A DNA stretch of 64,000 bases from Alcanivoracaceae bacterium (GTDB lineage Bacteria > Pseudomonadota > Gammaproteobacteria > Pseudomonadales > Alcanivoracaceae): assembly GCA_029210325.1 (NCBI GenBank), contig JARGPU010000009.1, positions 1-64,000 of the forward strand, written 5' to 3'. Positions 1 to 9,156 of the stretch are shown here, in pieces. The stretch's first letter is position 1; each line of letters begins with the position of its first letter. Made by a program: the position numbers and the translations under genes. A model generated the notes under the pieces. That model was not told the origin of the DNA. It saw only the letters and a list, made by a program, of their open reading frames with translations, and did no database searches.

Positions 1-2
1 GA

Positions 3-941
3 ACCAGCCTGCTGGCACTGATCGACGACATTGCCACCCTGCTCGACGATATCTCCGTGATGACCAAGGTGGCGGCAAAGAAGACCGCCGGTGTCCTCGG
101 CGATGATCTGGCCCTGAATGCCGAGCAGGTATCTGGTGTACGCGCTGAGCGTGAGCTGCCGGTGGTCTGGGCGGTCGCTAAGGGTTCTTTTATAAACAAG
201 GCCATACTGGTGCCAGCAGCGCTGTTAATCAGCACCCTGTTACCCTGGGCAATCACACCACTACTGATGCTCGGCGGTTTATTTCTGTGCTACGAAGGGG
301 TCGAAAAAGTCGCTCACAAGTTCTTTCACCGCGAGGATGTTGCGCAACAACATGCGGAAAAACTAAAAGCAATCGCCGACCCAACAGTTGACCTGGTGCC
401 GCTCGAAAAACAACGCATCCGTGGCGCTGTTCGCACCGACTTTATCCTGTCTGCGGAAATCATCGTGATTACGCTAGGCACGGTACAACAGGCACCTTTC
501 ATGAAGCAGCTAACGGTGCTGGTAGCGATTGCCGTGCTGATGACAATTGGCGTTTATGGCTTGGTAGCCGGCATCGTCAAACTTGATGACGCTGGCCTGC
601 ATCTGCTTGAACGGGGGCGCAAGGCCGGCAGCAAACTCTACAGTGCCACAGGGCGCGCTCTATTGATGTTTGCACCAAAGCTGATGAAGTTTCTTGCCGT
701 GGCCGGCACTATCGCCATGTTTACCGTCGGCGGCGGCATTCTCATGCATGGCATTCCTGCGCTGGAGCACCTGCATCACAAGCTGCTGCCGGTACTTGCT
801 GGCGATGGTGCACTATTAGCTACCGCCCGGTTGGCAACACCGGTTCTGCTCAGCATTACTGTTGGCATCATTAGCGGCGCGCTGGTGTTAAGCAGCACCC
901 GCCTGGCGAGCAACGTGCGCGGCCGTTTTAGCAGCCAATGA
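3..941 (+). CDS. DUF808 (YedI-type) inner membrane protein, 5' end cut by window
   Basis: The frame is open from base 3, and the residues before the first start-like codon ([16 protein letters not shown]) are the usual N-terminal core of DUF808 proteins, so the gene begins outside the window and the GTG at 57 is internal. The family signature around [16 protein letters not shown] is present. About five hydrophobic membrane segments follow, and the end is a short basic-polar tail. The molecular role of this family is not established. The gene converges on rsmI with only 18 bases between the stop codons. The family call is secure; the function is unknown. Confidence 0.9.
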   Translation, partial: TSLLALIDDIATLLDDISVMTKVAAKKTAGVLGDDLALNAEQVSGVRAERELPVVWAVAKGSFINKAILVPAALLISTLLPWAITPLLMLGGLFLCYEGVEKVAHKFFHREDVAQQHAEKLKAIADPTVDLVPLEKQRIRGAVRTDFILSAEIIVITLGTVQQAPFMKQLTVLVAIAVLMTIGVYGLVAGIVKLDDAGLHLLERGRKAGSKLYSATGRALLMFAPKLMKFLAVAGTIAMFTVGGGILMHGIPALEHLHHKLLPVLAGDGALLATARLATPVLLSITVGIISGALVLSSTRLASNVRGRFSSQ

Positions 942-959
942 CAGCGTTACGTGAGACGC

Positions 960-1781
960 CTAGTCCGCCAAAGTTTCCAGCCAACCATAGAGTTCATTCT
1001 TTTTCTTCCCCGACCAGGCCGCCAGCACCTTGGCGGCCCGCGAGGCCGGCAACTCCGCCAACAGCAATCGCGCCAACCTCGCCAACTCGGCATCATCCAC
1101 CGTGCGCTCTGGCGCCGGCGCCACCAGCAAGACGATTTCGCCACGCTGCTGGTTACTGTCCGCCGCTACCTTGTCACGGATATCGCCGACACTGCCGGGC
1201 AACACCGTCTCGAAATGCTTGGTCAACTCGCGACAAAGCACCACTTCCCTGCCACCCTCCACCGCTGCTTTCAGCTCGTCGAGCAACGTCAGGATACGGT
1301 GCGGCGCCTCATAAACCACCGAGGTAACCGCGCTTTCGCTGATCCTTCGCAAGGCCGCATTACGGCCAGAGCCCTTACTCGGCAGGAACCCTTCGAAGAT
1401 GAAGCGGTCTGTGGGCAGGCCAGCAACCACCAAAGCAGCCAGTAAGGCACTGGCTCCGGGCACCGGCACAACGCGAATACCAGCCTGATGGCAGGCACGC
1501 ACCAGCCGATATCCGGGATCGCTTACCAGAGGCGTGCCGGCGTCAGACACCAGCGCCAGGTTGTCGCCGCGCTGCAACCGCTCAATTAGCTGTGGCGTGC
1601 GCTCCTGCTCGTTGTGGTCGTGGTAACTGATCAAGCTTTGGCGAATACCAAGTTCGTCAAGCAGACGGCCGGTATGCCGAGTATCCTCGGCGGCCACAGC
1701 ATCGACCTCAGCCAGCACGGCAAGCGCGCGCCGGGTGATGTCGTCCAGATTTCCCACAGGGGTACTAACAATATGAAGCAT
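960..1781 (-). CDS. rsmI: 16S rRNA (cytidine-1402 2'-O) methyltransferase RsmI
   Basis: RsmI methylates the ribose of C1402 in the decoding centre of 16S rRNA using S-adenosylmethionine. The protein has the tetrapyrrole-methylase fold signatures STPVGNLDDIT at the N-terminus, AAEDTRHT, VSDAGTPLVSDPG and the PGASALLAAL loop, and its length of 273 residues fits the family. Two starts are possible. The ATG at 1790 has AGGA almost touching it, whereas the ATG at 1781 has AGGAA about nine bases upstream, so I chose 1781. The gene is divergent from lpoA, as in many gammaproteobacteria. Confidence 0.93.
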   Translation of the reverse strand: MLHIVSTPVGNLDDITRRALAVLAEVDAVAAEDTRHTGRLLDELGIRQSLISYHDHNEQERTPQLIERLQRGDNLALVSDAGTPLVSDPGYRLVRACHQAGIRVVPVPGASALLAALVVAGLPTDRFIFEGFLPSKGSGRNAALRRISESAVTSVVYEAPHRILTLLDELKAAVEGGREVVLCRELTKHFETVLPGSVGDIRDKVAADSNQQRGEIVLLVAPAPERTVDDAELARLARLLLAELPASRAAKVLAAWSGKKKNELYGWLETLAD

Positions 1782-1817
1782 GCCCGACATTTCCTGACCC
1801 CCGCTGTGAAGTGCGGC

Positions 1818-1826
1818 TGCTACAAT
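1818..1826 (+). promoter_or_regulatory. Extended -10 promoter element of lpoA
   Basis: TGCTACAAT matches an extended -10 element (TGn followed by TACAAT) and ends 30 bases before the lpoA start codon. No good -35 hexamer is seen at 16-18 bases spacing, which is tolerated by extended -10 promoters. The inference rests on sequence only. Confidence 0.5.
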
Positions 1827-1856
1827 AGCGCCACCTCTGCAACAAGACGACCCCGG

Positions 1857-3755
1857 ATGACCATGAGATTGTTATTGCGCGGCCTGCTGCTGGCAGTTTT
1901 TGTCTGGACGGCTGGCTGTGCCCAGCGCCCCGTTGACTCCACCGACGTCGCCACCGCCGGCGTAAGCCGCCCGGCACCGACCATGAGCGAGGACGCGCTG
2001 CGTGAGCTAGCCGGCCTGCCCGCCAGCAGCGCCGATGACACCGCGCTTGCCTGGGCAGCGGAGTATCTGGGACTGGGCAAAACAGAAGCCACTGCTATGC
2101 TGCTCAACTATCTTGACGGACAGGTGCTGAACGGACCCCGGCAGGCCCGTCGCACATTGCTACGCGCGCAATGGCACTTGGTACTGCAGCAACCGGAACA
2201 GGCCGAGGCGGCGCTGTCTGACGCCAATCTACTGGCCATTCTGCCGCAGCTGGATAACAACCTGCGTAGCCGCATAGGGCTACTGCGCGCTGATGCCCTG
2301 ACCCTGCGTGGCGAGCTGGTTGCCAGCCTCGAACAGCGCGTTGCAGTGGACCATCTGCTCGACAGCAGTAGCCAGGAATACAACCACAGCATGATCTGGA
2401 CCCAGCTGATGCTGCTGCCAATCAACGAGCTGGCCGATGCTGAACGGCGCACGGATGATGCCACCCTGAGCGGCTGGCTAGAGCTGGCAAGGCTGTATCG
2501 CGATCCACTCAGTGACATTGATGGCCAGCTCAGAAACCTGAACGACTGGCAACAACGCCGCGCCCATCATCCTGCTGCCAGCAATATGCCCGACATCATT
2601 CAGGCTCTGCGCAAGGCGGTACGTGAGCGACCACAAACCGTTGCCGTCCTGCTGCCCCAGAGTGGCCCGCTGGCCGCCCCCGCCGGGGCCATCCGTCACG
2701 GCTTACTGGCAGCGTACTACAGCGCCCTCGGTCAGGGTCATCCAGTGCCGGCAATGCACTTCCTTGATAGCAGCCAAGGCGACATAGTCGACCTGTACAA
2801 TCAGGCTCTGGCCTTGGGGGCTGATCTGGTCATCGGTCCACTGGATAAAGAACAGGCTGCCGCACTGGCAGCGATCGCTGACCTGCCCGTGACAACTCTG
2901 GCACTTAACTACATCGACGGCGTGGCCGCCGCCAACCGTCTGTTCCAGTTTGGTCTGGCACCGGAAGACGAAGCCCGTCAGGTTGCCGAGCAAGCCATTG
3001 CCGAGGGCATGACGCTGGCCGCGGTGCTCTACCCGCAAGACACCAGCGGCTGGGGGCTGCGCGTGGCCAGCGCCTTCAGCGAGCGTTTCCAGGAACTGGG
3101 CGGTATTATCAGCACTCAAGCAAGCTACGCTGACAACCCCACCGCCATCACCCGCAGCCTGCTTGGCATCGGCCAAAGCGAAGCTCGCGCCCGCGCCCTG
3201 CGTCGCTATACCGGCATGCAAATTGAATTCGAACCACGCCGCCGCCAGGATATTGACCTGGTTTTTCTGGTCGCCAACCCGATGCAGGCACGGCAGATGA
3301 AACCGGCCCTGAACTTCCATTACGCCAGTGACCTACCGGTATTTGCCACCTCACATATTTATGCCGGCAGCCCGGCGCCGGATCGCGATACCGATTTGAA
3401 CGGCCTCCGCTTTGTGGAAATGCCATGGATTCTCGACGATGGTTCCGCCCTGCATCAGCAGAGCACTAAGGCCTGGCCGGATGGTCACGGCCGGTTTGAA
3501 AAGCTGTTTGCCATGGGCGTTGATGCGTACCGACTGCACGCCCGGCTGATGATGCTGGACAGCGTACCTGACAGCTTTTTGCCAGGGGTCACCGGGCAAT
3601 TGAGCATGAACGAGCAGCGGGTGCTGGTGCGGCGCCTCAATTGGGCCTGGTTCCGCAAGGGACGCCCGCAACGGATGCCAGTGGTTGCTGGCTCCAGCAC
3701 TGGAGATGCATCACATGGACGTGCTGCCAACATCGTCGCGCCAGCAACGCGGTGA
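1857..3755 (+). CDS. lpoA: Penicillin-binding protein activator LpoA (LppC family lipoprotein)
   Basis: LpoA is an outer-membrane lipoprotein that reaches through the periplasm and activates the peptidoglycan synthase PBP1A. The chosen ATG at 1857 (a second lies at 1863) gives a lipoprotein signal ending in the lipobox TAGC, with the acylated cysteine at residue 21. A TPR-like N-terminal half (about residues 40-250) is followed by a periplasmic-binding-protein-like C-terminal half starting near VAVLLPQSGPLA and containing VIGPLDKEQAAALA. The open frame extends upstream to 1614, but that part overlaps rsmI and has no signal peptide. The 632-residue length is normal. yraN overlaps the 3' end by 41 bases. 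Confidence 0.93.
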   Translation: MTMRLLLRGLLLAVFVWTAGCAQRPVDSTDVATAGVSRPAPTMSEDALRELAGLPASSADDTALAWAAEYLGLGKTEATAMLLNYLDGQVLNGPRQARRTLLRAQWHLVLQQPEQAEAALSDANLLAILPQLDNNLRSRIGLLRADALTLRGELVASLEQRVAVDHLLDSSSQEYNHSMIWTQLMLLPINELADAERRTDDATLSGWLELARLYRDPLSDIDGQLRNLNDWQQRRAHHPAASNMPDIIQALRKAVRERPQTVAVLLPQSGPLAAPAGAIRHGLLAAYYSALGQGHPVPAMHFLDSSQGDIVDLYNQALALGADLVIGPLDKEQAAALAAIADLPVTTLALNYIDGVAAANRLFQFGLAPEDEARQVAEQAIAEGMTLAAVLYPQDTSGWGLRVASAFSERFQELGGIISTQASYADNPTAITRSLLGIGQSEARARALRRYTGMQIEFEPRRRQDIDLVFLVANPMQARQMKPALNFHYASDLPVFATSHIYAGSPAPDRDTDLNGLRFVEMPWILDDGSALHQQSTKAWPDGHGRFEKLFAMGVDAYRLHARLMMLDSVPDSFLPGVTGQLSMNEQRVLVRRLNWAWFRKGRPQRMPVVAGSSTGDASHGRAANIVAPATR

Positions 3756-4098
3756 GCAGACAGAAAAACTGGCGGAGAGCTGGCTAAACCAGCAAGGTCT
3801 TTGCACGGTAGCGCGTAACTGGCGCTGCCGCATGGGTGAGATTGATCTGATCATGCTTGAGGAGGACGTGCTGGTGTTTGTTGAAGTTCGATTTCGCAGC
3901 GGCACCCACCACGGTGGTGCCGCCGGATCAGTCGACCCGCACAAACAACGCAGACTGGTGGCCGCCGCTCGCCACTATCTGCGCATGCGCCCGGAGGCCG
4001 CCATGCGCCGTTGTCGCTTTGACGTTATCGCCATGCAGCCAGATAACCGCAATGAAATAAGCTTTGACTGGATTCCTGCTGCCTTCTACGCCGAATAA
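3715..4098 (+). CDS. yraN: YraN family (UPF0102) endonuclease-fold protein
   Basis: This is a small protein with the YraN core: an N-terminal helix RGEQTEKLAESWL, then ARNWRCRMGEIDLIM and VFVEVRFRSG, the D...E-x-R arrangement of restriction-endonuclease-like folds. Its cellular role is not settled; relatives lie in this same cluster in many proteobacteria. The open frame starts at 3685, but the ATG at 3715 has GGAG nine bases upstream and gives 127 residues, the usual size. It overlaps the end of lpoA by 41 bases, which suggests coupled translation. Confidence 0.9.
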   Translation: MDVLPTSSRQQRGEQTEKLAESWLNQQGLCTVARNWRCRMGEIDLIMLEEDVLVFVEVRFRSGTHHGGAAGSVDPHKQRRLVAAARHYLRMRPEAAMRRCRFDVIAMQPDNRNEISFDWIPAAFYAE

Positions 4099-4114
4099 AT
4101 GAGAGTTAATCAAC

Positions 4115-4675
4115 ATGACTGTGAACCTCATCCGTCAGCAATTTGCCGAGAACATCGAACACAGCATGAAAGCTGCAGAGATGCTGCCGGAAACCCTGCT
4201 TGCGGCTGGCAATAGACTGCTTGCCAGCCTGCTCGACGGCGGCAGGGTTTTTTCCGCAGGTAATACTGATGGGATGCAGTTTAGTAGCCTGTTTGCCAGT
4301 TTACTGCTTGGCGGCCACGGCCAGCGACCACCGCTACCAGCATGGGATTTAACTGCCAACCACAGCGCAGACCAACAAGGCTCTAGCGAAATTGCTGCGC
4401 TGCATGCATTCGCCCAGCGCGGCGATATCCTGCTACTCATCCAGCCAGCTCCGGCTCTGGCCGAGCAACTGATCAGCGCAGCCCACGAACGTGACATGGT
4501 GGTTATTCTGATTAGCTCGATGAATGACAACCGCAGTCCTGCCAAATGTCGCAATCAGGACATCCCTATCATTGTTCCTGCAGACAACCCGCTGCGAGCC
4601 CGTGAAATCACGCTACTGGTTATTCACGCCTTGTGCGACCATATTGAACAGCAACTTTTTGGAGACCTTTCCTGA
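4115..4675 (+). CDS. diaA: DiaA-like SIS-domain protein
   Basis: This is a single SIS (sugar isomerase) domain of 186 residues. It has a helical N-terminus (IRQQFAENIEHSMKAAE), a glycine-serine loop near VFSAGNTDGMQFSSLFASLL, and IPIIVPADNPLRAREITLLVIHALCD cut by short loops at the C-terminus. DiaA binds DnaA and stimulates initiation of chromosome replication; the assignment here rests on family and on position between yraN and dolP. The stop codon overlaps the dolP start (TGATGA), so the two are probably co-translated. Confidence 0.85.
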   Translation: MTVNLIRQQFAENIEHSMKAAEMLPETLLAAGNRLLASLLDGGRVFSAGNTDGMQFSSLFASLLLGGHGQRPPLPAWDLTANHSADQQGSSEIAALHAFAQRGDILLLIQPAPALAEQLISAAHERDMVVILISSMNDNRSPAKCRNQDIPIIVPADNPLRAREITLLVIHALCDHIEQQLFGDLS

Positions 4676-5247
4676 TGACTAGCCTGCGTATTTTTGTCTG
4701 CGCGTTGTTTCTTGCCATGCTCAGCGGCTGCGCTACCTTCGTCGCCCCAATGTCCAGCGAACCGACAGACACTAATTACGGTGAACGCACCTTTGGCTCG
4801 GTTATCGAGGATCAAGCCATCGAAACCAAAACCCGGGTCAACATTAAACGTGCTGGCGCGCCCCTGTCCTTACAGCGGATTGTTGTGGTCAGCTTTAACG
4901 GCCAGCTACTGCTGGCCGGTCAGGTGGAATCCGATGCCCTGAAGAAACAGGCGGGAGACATTGCTGGCAAAATTCGTCATGTCGAGGATGTGCATAACGA
5001 GCTACAGATTTCAGGCAAGGTGTCCGGACTAGCCCGCTTCAACGATTCCTGGTTAACCACCAAAGTGAAAAGCCGCTTAGCTTTCGCCAGCGACGCCCGG
5101 GCGTCCCGCACCAAGGTGGTTACCGAAAATGGTGTTGTCTATTTGCTCGGGTTGATGACCCGCAAGGAAGCAGACGCCGTGGTTACTCAGGTGCAGAAAA
5201 CCTACGGCGTGCAGAAGATCGTCAAGATTATTGAATACATCGACTGA
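4675..5247 (+). CDS. dolP: Dual BON-domain outer membrane lipoprotein DolP (YraP)
   Basis: DolP is an outer-membrane lipoprotein that supports envelope integrity and assists the Bam complex. A lipoprotein signal with lipobox LSGC puts the acylated cysteine at residue 19. Two BON domains follow, at about residues 45-115 (ending VHNELQISG) and 125-190 (KVKSRLAFASDA, VYLLGLMTRKEADAVV). At 190 residues it has normal size. It is the last gene of the lpoA cluster and converges on sspB with only four bases between the stops. Confidence 0.92.
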   Translation: MTSLRIFVCALFLAMLSGCATFVAPMSSEPTDTNYGERTFGSVIEDQAIETKTRVNIKRAGAPLSLQRIVVVSFNGQLLLAGQVESDALKKQAGDIAGKIRHVEDVHNELQISGKVSGLARFNDSWLTTKVKSRLAFASDARASRTKVVTENGVVYLLGLMTRKEADAVVTQVQKTYGVQKIVKIIEYID

Positions 5248-5251
5248 GATG

Positions 5252-5638
5252 CTACTTAACCACGCGTAGCGTTGGCCTGCTGTCGTCCGTTGGTGTGTTG
5301 TCCGGCTCTGGCGGCGGCATCTCATCAGCGGAAAACACCATCCCCTGACCATTCTCCCGCGCATAAACCGCCAGCACTGCGCCTACCGGCACAACCAGAT
5401 TTCGCGGAATACCACCGAAGCGGGCAGAAAAGATAATTTCGTCATTACCCGCCACCAACCCCTGCACCGCACCAGGAGCGATGTTCAGAACGATCTGACC
5501 GTTCTGGACAAACTCTTGAGGCACAAGGGTACGCGGGTAATGAGCATCCACCGCCAGATGCGGTGTCAGACCGTTGTCACAGATCCAGTCATATATCGCC
5601 CGTATCAAATACGGGCGATTAGGGGTCATGGTGGTCAT
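5252..5638 (-). CDS. sspB: ClpXP protease specificity-enhancing factor SspB
   Basis: SspB tethers ssrA-tagged polypeptides and delivers them to ClpXP. The 128-residue protein has the N-terminal substrate-binding domain (YLIRAIYDWICDNGLTPHL, ARFGG), a flexible acidic linker, and the C-terminal ClpX-docking tail ending LRVVK, as in E. coli. The start codon lies at the sspA stop codon, so the genes form the usual sspA-sspB operon. Confidence 0.96.
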   Translation of the reverse strand: MTTMTPNRPYLIRAIYDWICDNGLTPHLAVDAHYPRTLVPQEFVQNGQIVLNIAPGAVQGLVAGNDEIIFSARFGGIPRNLVVPVGAVLAVYARENGQGMVFSADEMPPPEPDNTPTDDSRPTLRVVK

Positions 5639-6276
5639 TAGGCCAGGAGGCGGATTTCCCGCTCCTTGTCAGACAGGCTAGCCTGGAAGCCATCACGGTC
5701 AAACAAGCGCTCAGCATAATCAAAGATCGGCTTGCACTGCTTGGCCGGCAGATCCAAACCAAGTACCGGTAAACGCCACAAAATCGGTGCCAGGGCGCAA
5801 TCCACCAAAGTGAACTCCTCGTTCATAAAGAACGGCTTGTCACCGAATACCGGGGCCGTGGTGATCAGACTCTCGCGCAATTCCTTACGGTGCTTGGCCA
5901 GCGTTGCTTCCTTGGCGTCACCTTTGAGAATGGCATCCACATGACCGCACCAGTCACGCTCAATACGGTGAATCAACTGACGGCTGGTAGCACGAGCCAC
6001 CGGGTAAACCGGCAACAGGGGCGGATGTGGGAAACGCTCATCCAGATATTCCATGATGACGCTGGACTGATACAGACTCAGGTCCCGATCTACCAGAGTC
6101 GGCACTTCGTTATATGGGTTGAAGTGGGCAAGATCTTCCGGCTTTTCGTGGTCTTCGACATCGACGATATCCACAGTCACGCCTTTCTCTGCCAGTACGA
6201 TACGCACACGGTGGCTGTAATGATCCCGCGGGTTGGAGAAAAAGGTCATCGACGATCTTCTGGTCACGACACCCAT
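5638..6276 (-). CDS. sspA: Stringent starvation protein A (GST-fold RNA polymerase-associated protein)
   Basis: SspA has a glutathione-S-transferase fold but binds RNA polymerase and acts in stress and stationary-phase transcription. The family blocks [37 protein letters not shown] and [16 protein letters not shown] are present. A GTG start at 6288 would sit directly on the AGGAG motif, while the ATG at 6276 is 11 bases from it and gives 212 residues, matching E. coli SspA, so 6276 is preferred. Confidence 0.95.
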   Translation of the reverse strand: MGVVTRRSSMTFFSNPRDHYSHRVRIVLAEKGVTVDIVDVEDHEKPEDLAHFNPYNEVPTLVDRDLSLYQSSVIMEYLDERFPHPPLLPVYPVARATSRQLIHRIERDWCGHVDAILKGDAKEATLAKHRKELRESLITTAPVFGDKPFFMNEEFTLVDCALAPILWRLPVLGLDLPAKQCKPIFDYAERLFDRDGFQASLSDKEREIRLLA

Positions 6277-6310
6277 CTTTAGCGACACTCCTGCAATTAC
6301 TGTAAAGAGA

Positions 6311-6345
6311 GAAGCAGGGTAGCCGCCCTGCGGCTACCCTGCTTC
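6311..6345 (-). terminator. Strong hairpin downstream of petC
   Basis: A perfect 15-bp inverted repeat (6311-6325 with 6331-6345) encloses the loop CCCTG (plus strand). On the minus strand it lies 29 bases after the petC stop codon and is followed by TCTCTTTA, a weak T-rich stretch. It probably ends or attenuates the bc1 operon transcript ahead of sspA. Confidence 0.65.
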
Positions 6346-6373
6346 CTGTGTTGCGGCCCTGTCAGGGCACCGT

Positions 6374-7024
6374 TCAGTGGACGTCTTTCCAGTATTCTCT
6401 CTTCAGGAAATACGCCGGCCAGAACAGGATGAACAGGAAAATCAGCACCTTCACGCCAAGGCTTTCGCGCTCAAGACGGGCAGGCTCGGCGGCATAAGTC
6501 AGGAAGTTGGTCAGGTCAGCCATTTCCGACTTGAACTTCTCCTCCCCCAGCTCCTGCTCCATGGCGGCCATCACGTGCGGCATGCCCACGCTCGGGAACA
6601 CGTGGTTGTTATAACCGTACGGTCGCTGTTCATCGGCATAGAAGCTTACCAGATAGGAGTACAGCCAGTCCGGGGTACGCAGACGAGCGGTAAGAGTCAG
6701 ATCCGGCGGAGCCGCACCAAACCACTGCTCGGCCACCTTCGTATCCATGGCGTTAGTCATCTGATCACCGATCCGGTCGCTGGTGAAATTCAGGTTTTCC
6801 ATCACCAGGTCGGCGGGAATACCCAGATCTTCAGCCATCCGCTCATAACGCAGGTATTTCAGTGAGTGGCAGCCCATGCAGTAGTTGGTGAACAGCTTGG
6901 CGCCATTCTGGAGCGACACGCGGTCCTTCAGATTGATGGGCGCCTCAACCACATACTCATTGGTGCCGCCGGCGGCAAACGCCAACGCCGGCAGACAAAA
7001 CAGAATAACGGCGAGCCTTTTCAT
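6374..7024 (-). CDS. petC: Cytochrome c1 of the bc1 complex
   Basis: This is the membrane-anchored c-type cytochrome of ubiquinol-cytochrome c oxidoreductase (complex III). The signal peptide MKRLAVILFCLPALAFA is followed by the heme c motif CMGCH (residues 49-53), a distal Met region (GMPHVM) and a C-terminal membrane anchor (VLIFLFILFWPAYFLKREYW). It is the last gene of petABC; its start overlaps the end of petB. Confidence 0.95.
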   Translation of the reverse strand: MKRLAVILFCLPALAFAAGGTNEYVVEAPINLKDRVSLQNGAKLFTNYCMGCHSLKYLRYERMAEDLGIPADLVMENLNFTSDRIGDQMTNAMDTKVAEQWFGAAPPDLTLTARLRTPDWLYSYLVSFYADEQRPYGYNNHVFPSVGMPHVMAAMEQELGEEKFKSEMADLTNFLTYAAEPARLERESLGVKVLIFLFILFWPAYFLKREYWKDVH

Positions 7025-8307
7025 CAGTGACCTCCCATGGTGACGCGCTCAGGCACCGGCTTCGACTTTTCAAAGCGGTGCACGAACGGCAGCACCACCA
7101 GGAAGTAGGCGAAGTAATACAGGGTGCCAATCTGGGCAATCGCCGTCTTCAGCGGTGAGCCAGGCTGAGTACCGAGATATCCCAACACCAGAAAGTCGAT
7201 GGCAAAAATGGTCATGGCGATCTTGCTCAACCAGCCCTTGTAACGAATCGACTTGACCGGATGACGATCCAGCCACGGCACCACGAAGAGGATGGCAATA
7301 GCGCCGCCCATGGCAAACAGACCCCAGGTTTTCGCCGGGAAAATGAAATCAATGGTGGTGGCACGCAGCATCGCGTAGTACGGGCCGTAGTACCAAACCG
7401 GAGCAATGTGCTCAGGAGTTTTCAGCGGGTTGGCCGGCTCAAAGTTGGGACGTTCAATGAAGTAACCGCCGCCATCCGGGAAGAAGAACACCACCACCGC
7501 AAATACCGCCAGAAACACCACAATACCGGCCAGATCTTTCACCGTGTAGTAGGGGTGGAACGGGATGCCATCCTTCGGAATACCGTTCTCATCCTTGGTC
7601 TTCTTGATTTCAACGCCGTCCGGGTTGTTGGATCCCACTTCATGCAGTGCAAGAATATGCAGAACCACCAGCGCCAGCAGGACGATCGGGATCAGCACCA
7701 CGTGCAGGGCGAAGAACTTGTTCACCGTGGCATCGGAAAGCAGGTAGTCACCGCGCACCCAAGTGGCAATGGCCTCACCCATCTCCTTGCCTTGCACTGC
7801 ATCAACAAACGGCAGCACATCGTAGGGAACAGCGCCAACCAGCGAGACAATAACCTGTGCACCCCAGTAGGACATGTTGCCCCAGGGCAGCACATAACCG
7901 AGGAAGCCTTCGGCCATCAATGCCAGATAGATGAGCATACCGAAGATCCACACCAGCTCACGCGGTGGCTTGTAGGAGCCGTACATCAAGCCACGGAACA
8001 TGTGCAGATAGACCACGGCGAAGAACATCGACGCACCGACCGCATGCATATAGCGGATCAGCCAGCCGTACTGGACATCGCGCATGATGTACTCCACCGA
8101 GTCAAATGCTTCGGTGGGAGAGAAGAACATGGTCAGCCAGATGCCGGTGAGCAGCTGGTTCACCAGTACCACCATCGAGAACACCCCGAAGTAGTACATG
8201 AAGTTAAAGTTCTTCGGAGCGTAGTACTCCGACATATGTTTCTTGAATGCGTCGACAACCGGCAGGCGGGCGTCAACCCAGTCAACGGCACGAGTCAGCA
8301 GGCCCAT
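7024..8307 (-). CDS. petB: Cytochrome b of the bc1 complex
   Basis: This is the multi-span di-heme quinol-oxidising subunit of complex III, 427 residues long. Heme-ligand histidine helices are visible (RYMHAVGASMFFAVVYLH and ALHVVLIPIVLLALVVLH). The quinol-site loop reads APVWYYGPYY, so the classic PEWY glutamate is a valine, a variant known in some proteobacteria. The C-terminal transmembrane helices end at VLPFVHRFEKSKP. Start and stop overlap petA and petC, so the three genes form a tight operon. Confidence 0.96.
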   Translation of the reverse strand: MGLLTRAVDWVDARLPVVDAFKKHMSEYYAPKNFNFMYYFGVFSMVVLVNQLLTGIWLTMFFSPTEAFDSVEYIMRDVQYGWLIRYMHAVGASMFFAVVYLHMFRGLMYGSYKPPRELVWIFGMLIYLALMAEGFLGYVLPWGNMSYWGAQVIVSLVGAVPYDVLPFVDAVQGKEMGEAIATWVRGDYLLSDATVNKFFALHVVLIPIVLLALVVLHILALHEVGSNNPDGVEIKKTKDENGIPKDGIPFHPYYTVKDLAGIVVFLAVFAVVVFFFPDGGGYFIERPNFEPANPLKTPEHIAPVWYYGPYYAMLRATTIDFIFPAKTWGLFAMGGAIAILFVVPWLDRHPVKSIRYKGWLSKIAMTIFAIDFLVLGYLGTQPGSPLKTAIAQIGTLYYFAYFLVVLPFVHRFEKSKPVPERVTMGGH

Positions 8308-8897
8308 TATGCGGTCTCCCCTTCTTCAGAACCGATGATCACCACCGACTCACTCAGGTATGAGTGGGGCGGTACCACCATGTTGGTCGGCGCCGGTACG
8401 CCAGAATAAACACGACCGGAGAAGTCAAAGCGTGAACCATGGCACGGGCAGTAGAAGCCACCATACTCCAGGCCGACTTCTACCTCCGGGTTCGGATTGT
8501 AGTTCGGCGAACAACCAAGATGCGTACAGGTACCGATCAGAATCAGCATCTCCGGCTTGATCGAACGGTACTGGTTGCGGGCATAGTCTGGCTGCTGATC
8601 AGCAACAGACTCCGGATCGCTCAGCTTGTCTTCCACTTTCGCGAGGCCTGCCAGCATGGTTTCGGTGCGACGCACCACCCATACCGGCTGACCACGCCAC
8701 TCGCGTACAACGCGCTGGCCCGGCTCAAGCTTGCCAATATCAACGGTCACCGGAGCGCCGGCATTTTTTGCCCGGGCACTGGGTTGCCAGGATTTAACGA
8801 AGGGCACTGCAAGACCCACGACACCGACGGCACCGACAGCACTGGTGGCACCAATCAGGAACGTGCGGCGGCTGGTATTTACGCCGTCTTTACTCAT
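8307..8897 (-). CDS. petA: Rieske iron-sulfur subunit of the bc1 complex
   Basis: This subunit carries the 2Fe-2S cluster that takes the first electron from ubiquinol. The N-terminus has a twin-arginine signal-anchor (TSRRTFLIGATSAVGAVG), followed by the two cluster-binding boxes CTHLGC and CPCHGS. The open frame runs upstream to 9230, but the ATG at 8897 has GGAGA eight bases upstream and gives the typical 196 residues. It is the first gene of petABC. Confidence 0.96.
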   Translation of the reverse strand: MSKDGVNTSRRTFLIGATSAVGAVGVVGLAVPFVKSWQPSARAKNAGAPVTVDIGKLEPGQRVVREWRGQPVWVVRRTETMLAGLAKVEDKLSDPESVADQQPDYARNQYRSIKPEMLILIGTCTHLGCSPNYNPNPEVEVGLEYGGFYCPCHGSRFDFSGRVYSGVPAPTNMVVPPHSYLSESVVIIGSEEGETA

Positions 8898-9107
8898 TGA
8901 GATTATCTCCCCTTGGATCCCACGCCCGGGGGTGATCCAGGCGGCTCGAGGACATCCTCGTGACAGGGTGGTCGGCGGCGCATCAAGCTCCTTGGGGGGA
9001 GATGTCAGCACCGGCCTTTTGAGGCGTCGCGAATGGTAAAGAAAAAGACCACACGTGACAACCGGGATTAGCTTCCTTCGGCACATTACACGGCGCCGTG
9101 AAGCCAC

Positions 9108-9132
9108 AAAAAAGCCCGGATAAACCGGGCTT
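9108..9132 (-). terminator. Rho-independent terminator of rplM-rpsI
   Basis: The stem AAGCCCGG / CCGGGCTT (9112-9119 with 9125-9132) has a five-base loop. On the minus strand it is followed by six T. It lies 25 bases after the rpsI stop codon. The remaining 210 bases up to petA show no other clear element. Confidence 0.88.
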
Positions 9133-9156
9133 CTTCGCGTTGCAACAAAGATCGTA

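Noticed and set aside
7261-8409. 382-residue open frame antisense to petB
   Set aside because: Cytochrome b is certain on the minus strand; the antisense product is rich in His and Gln and has no family features.
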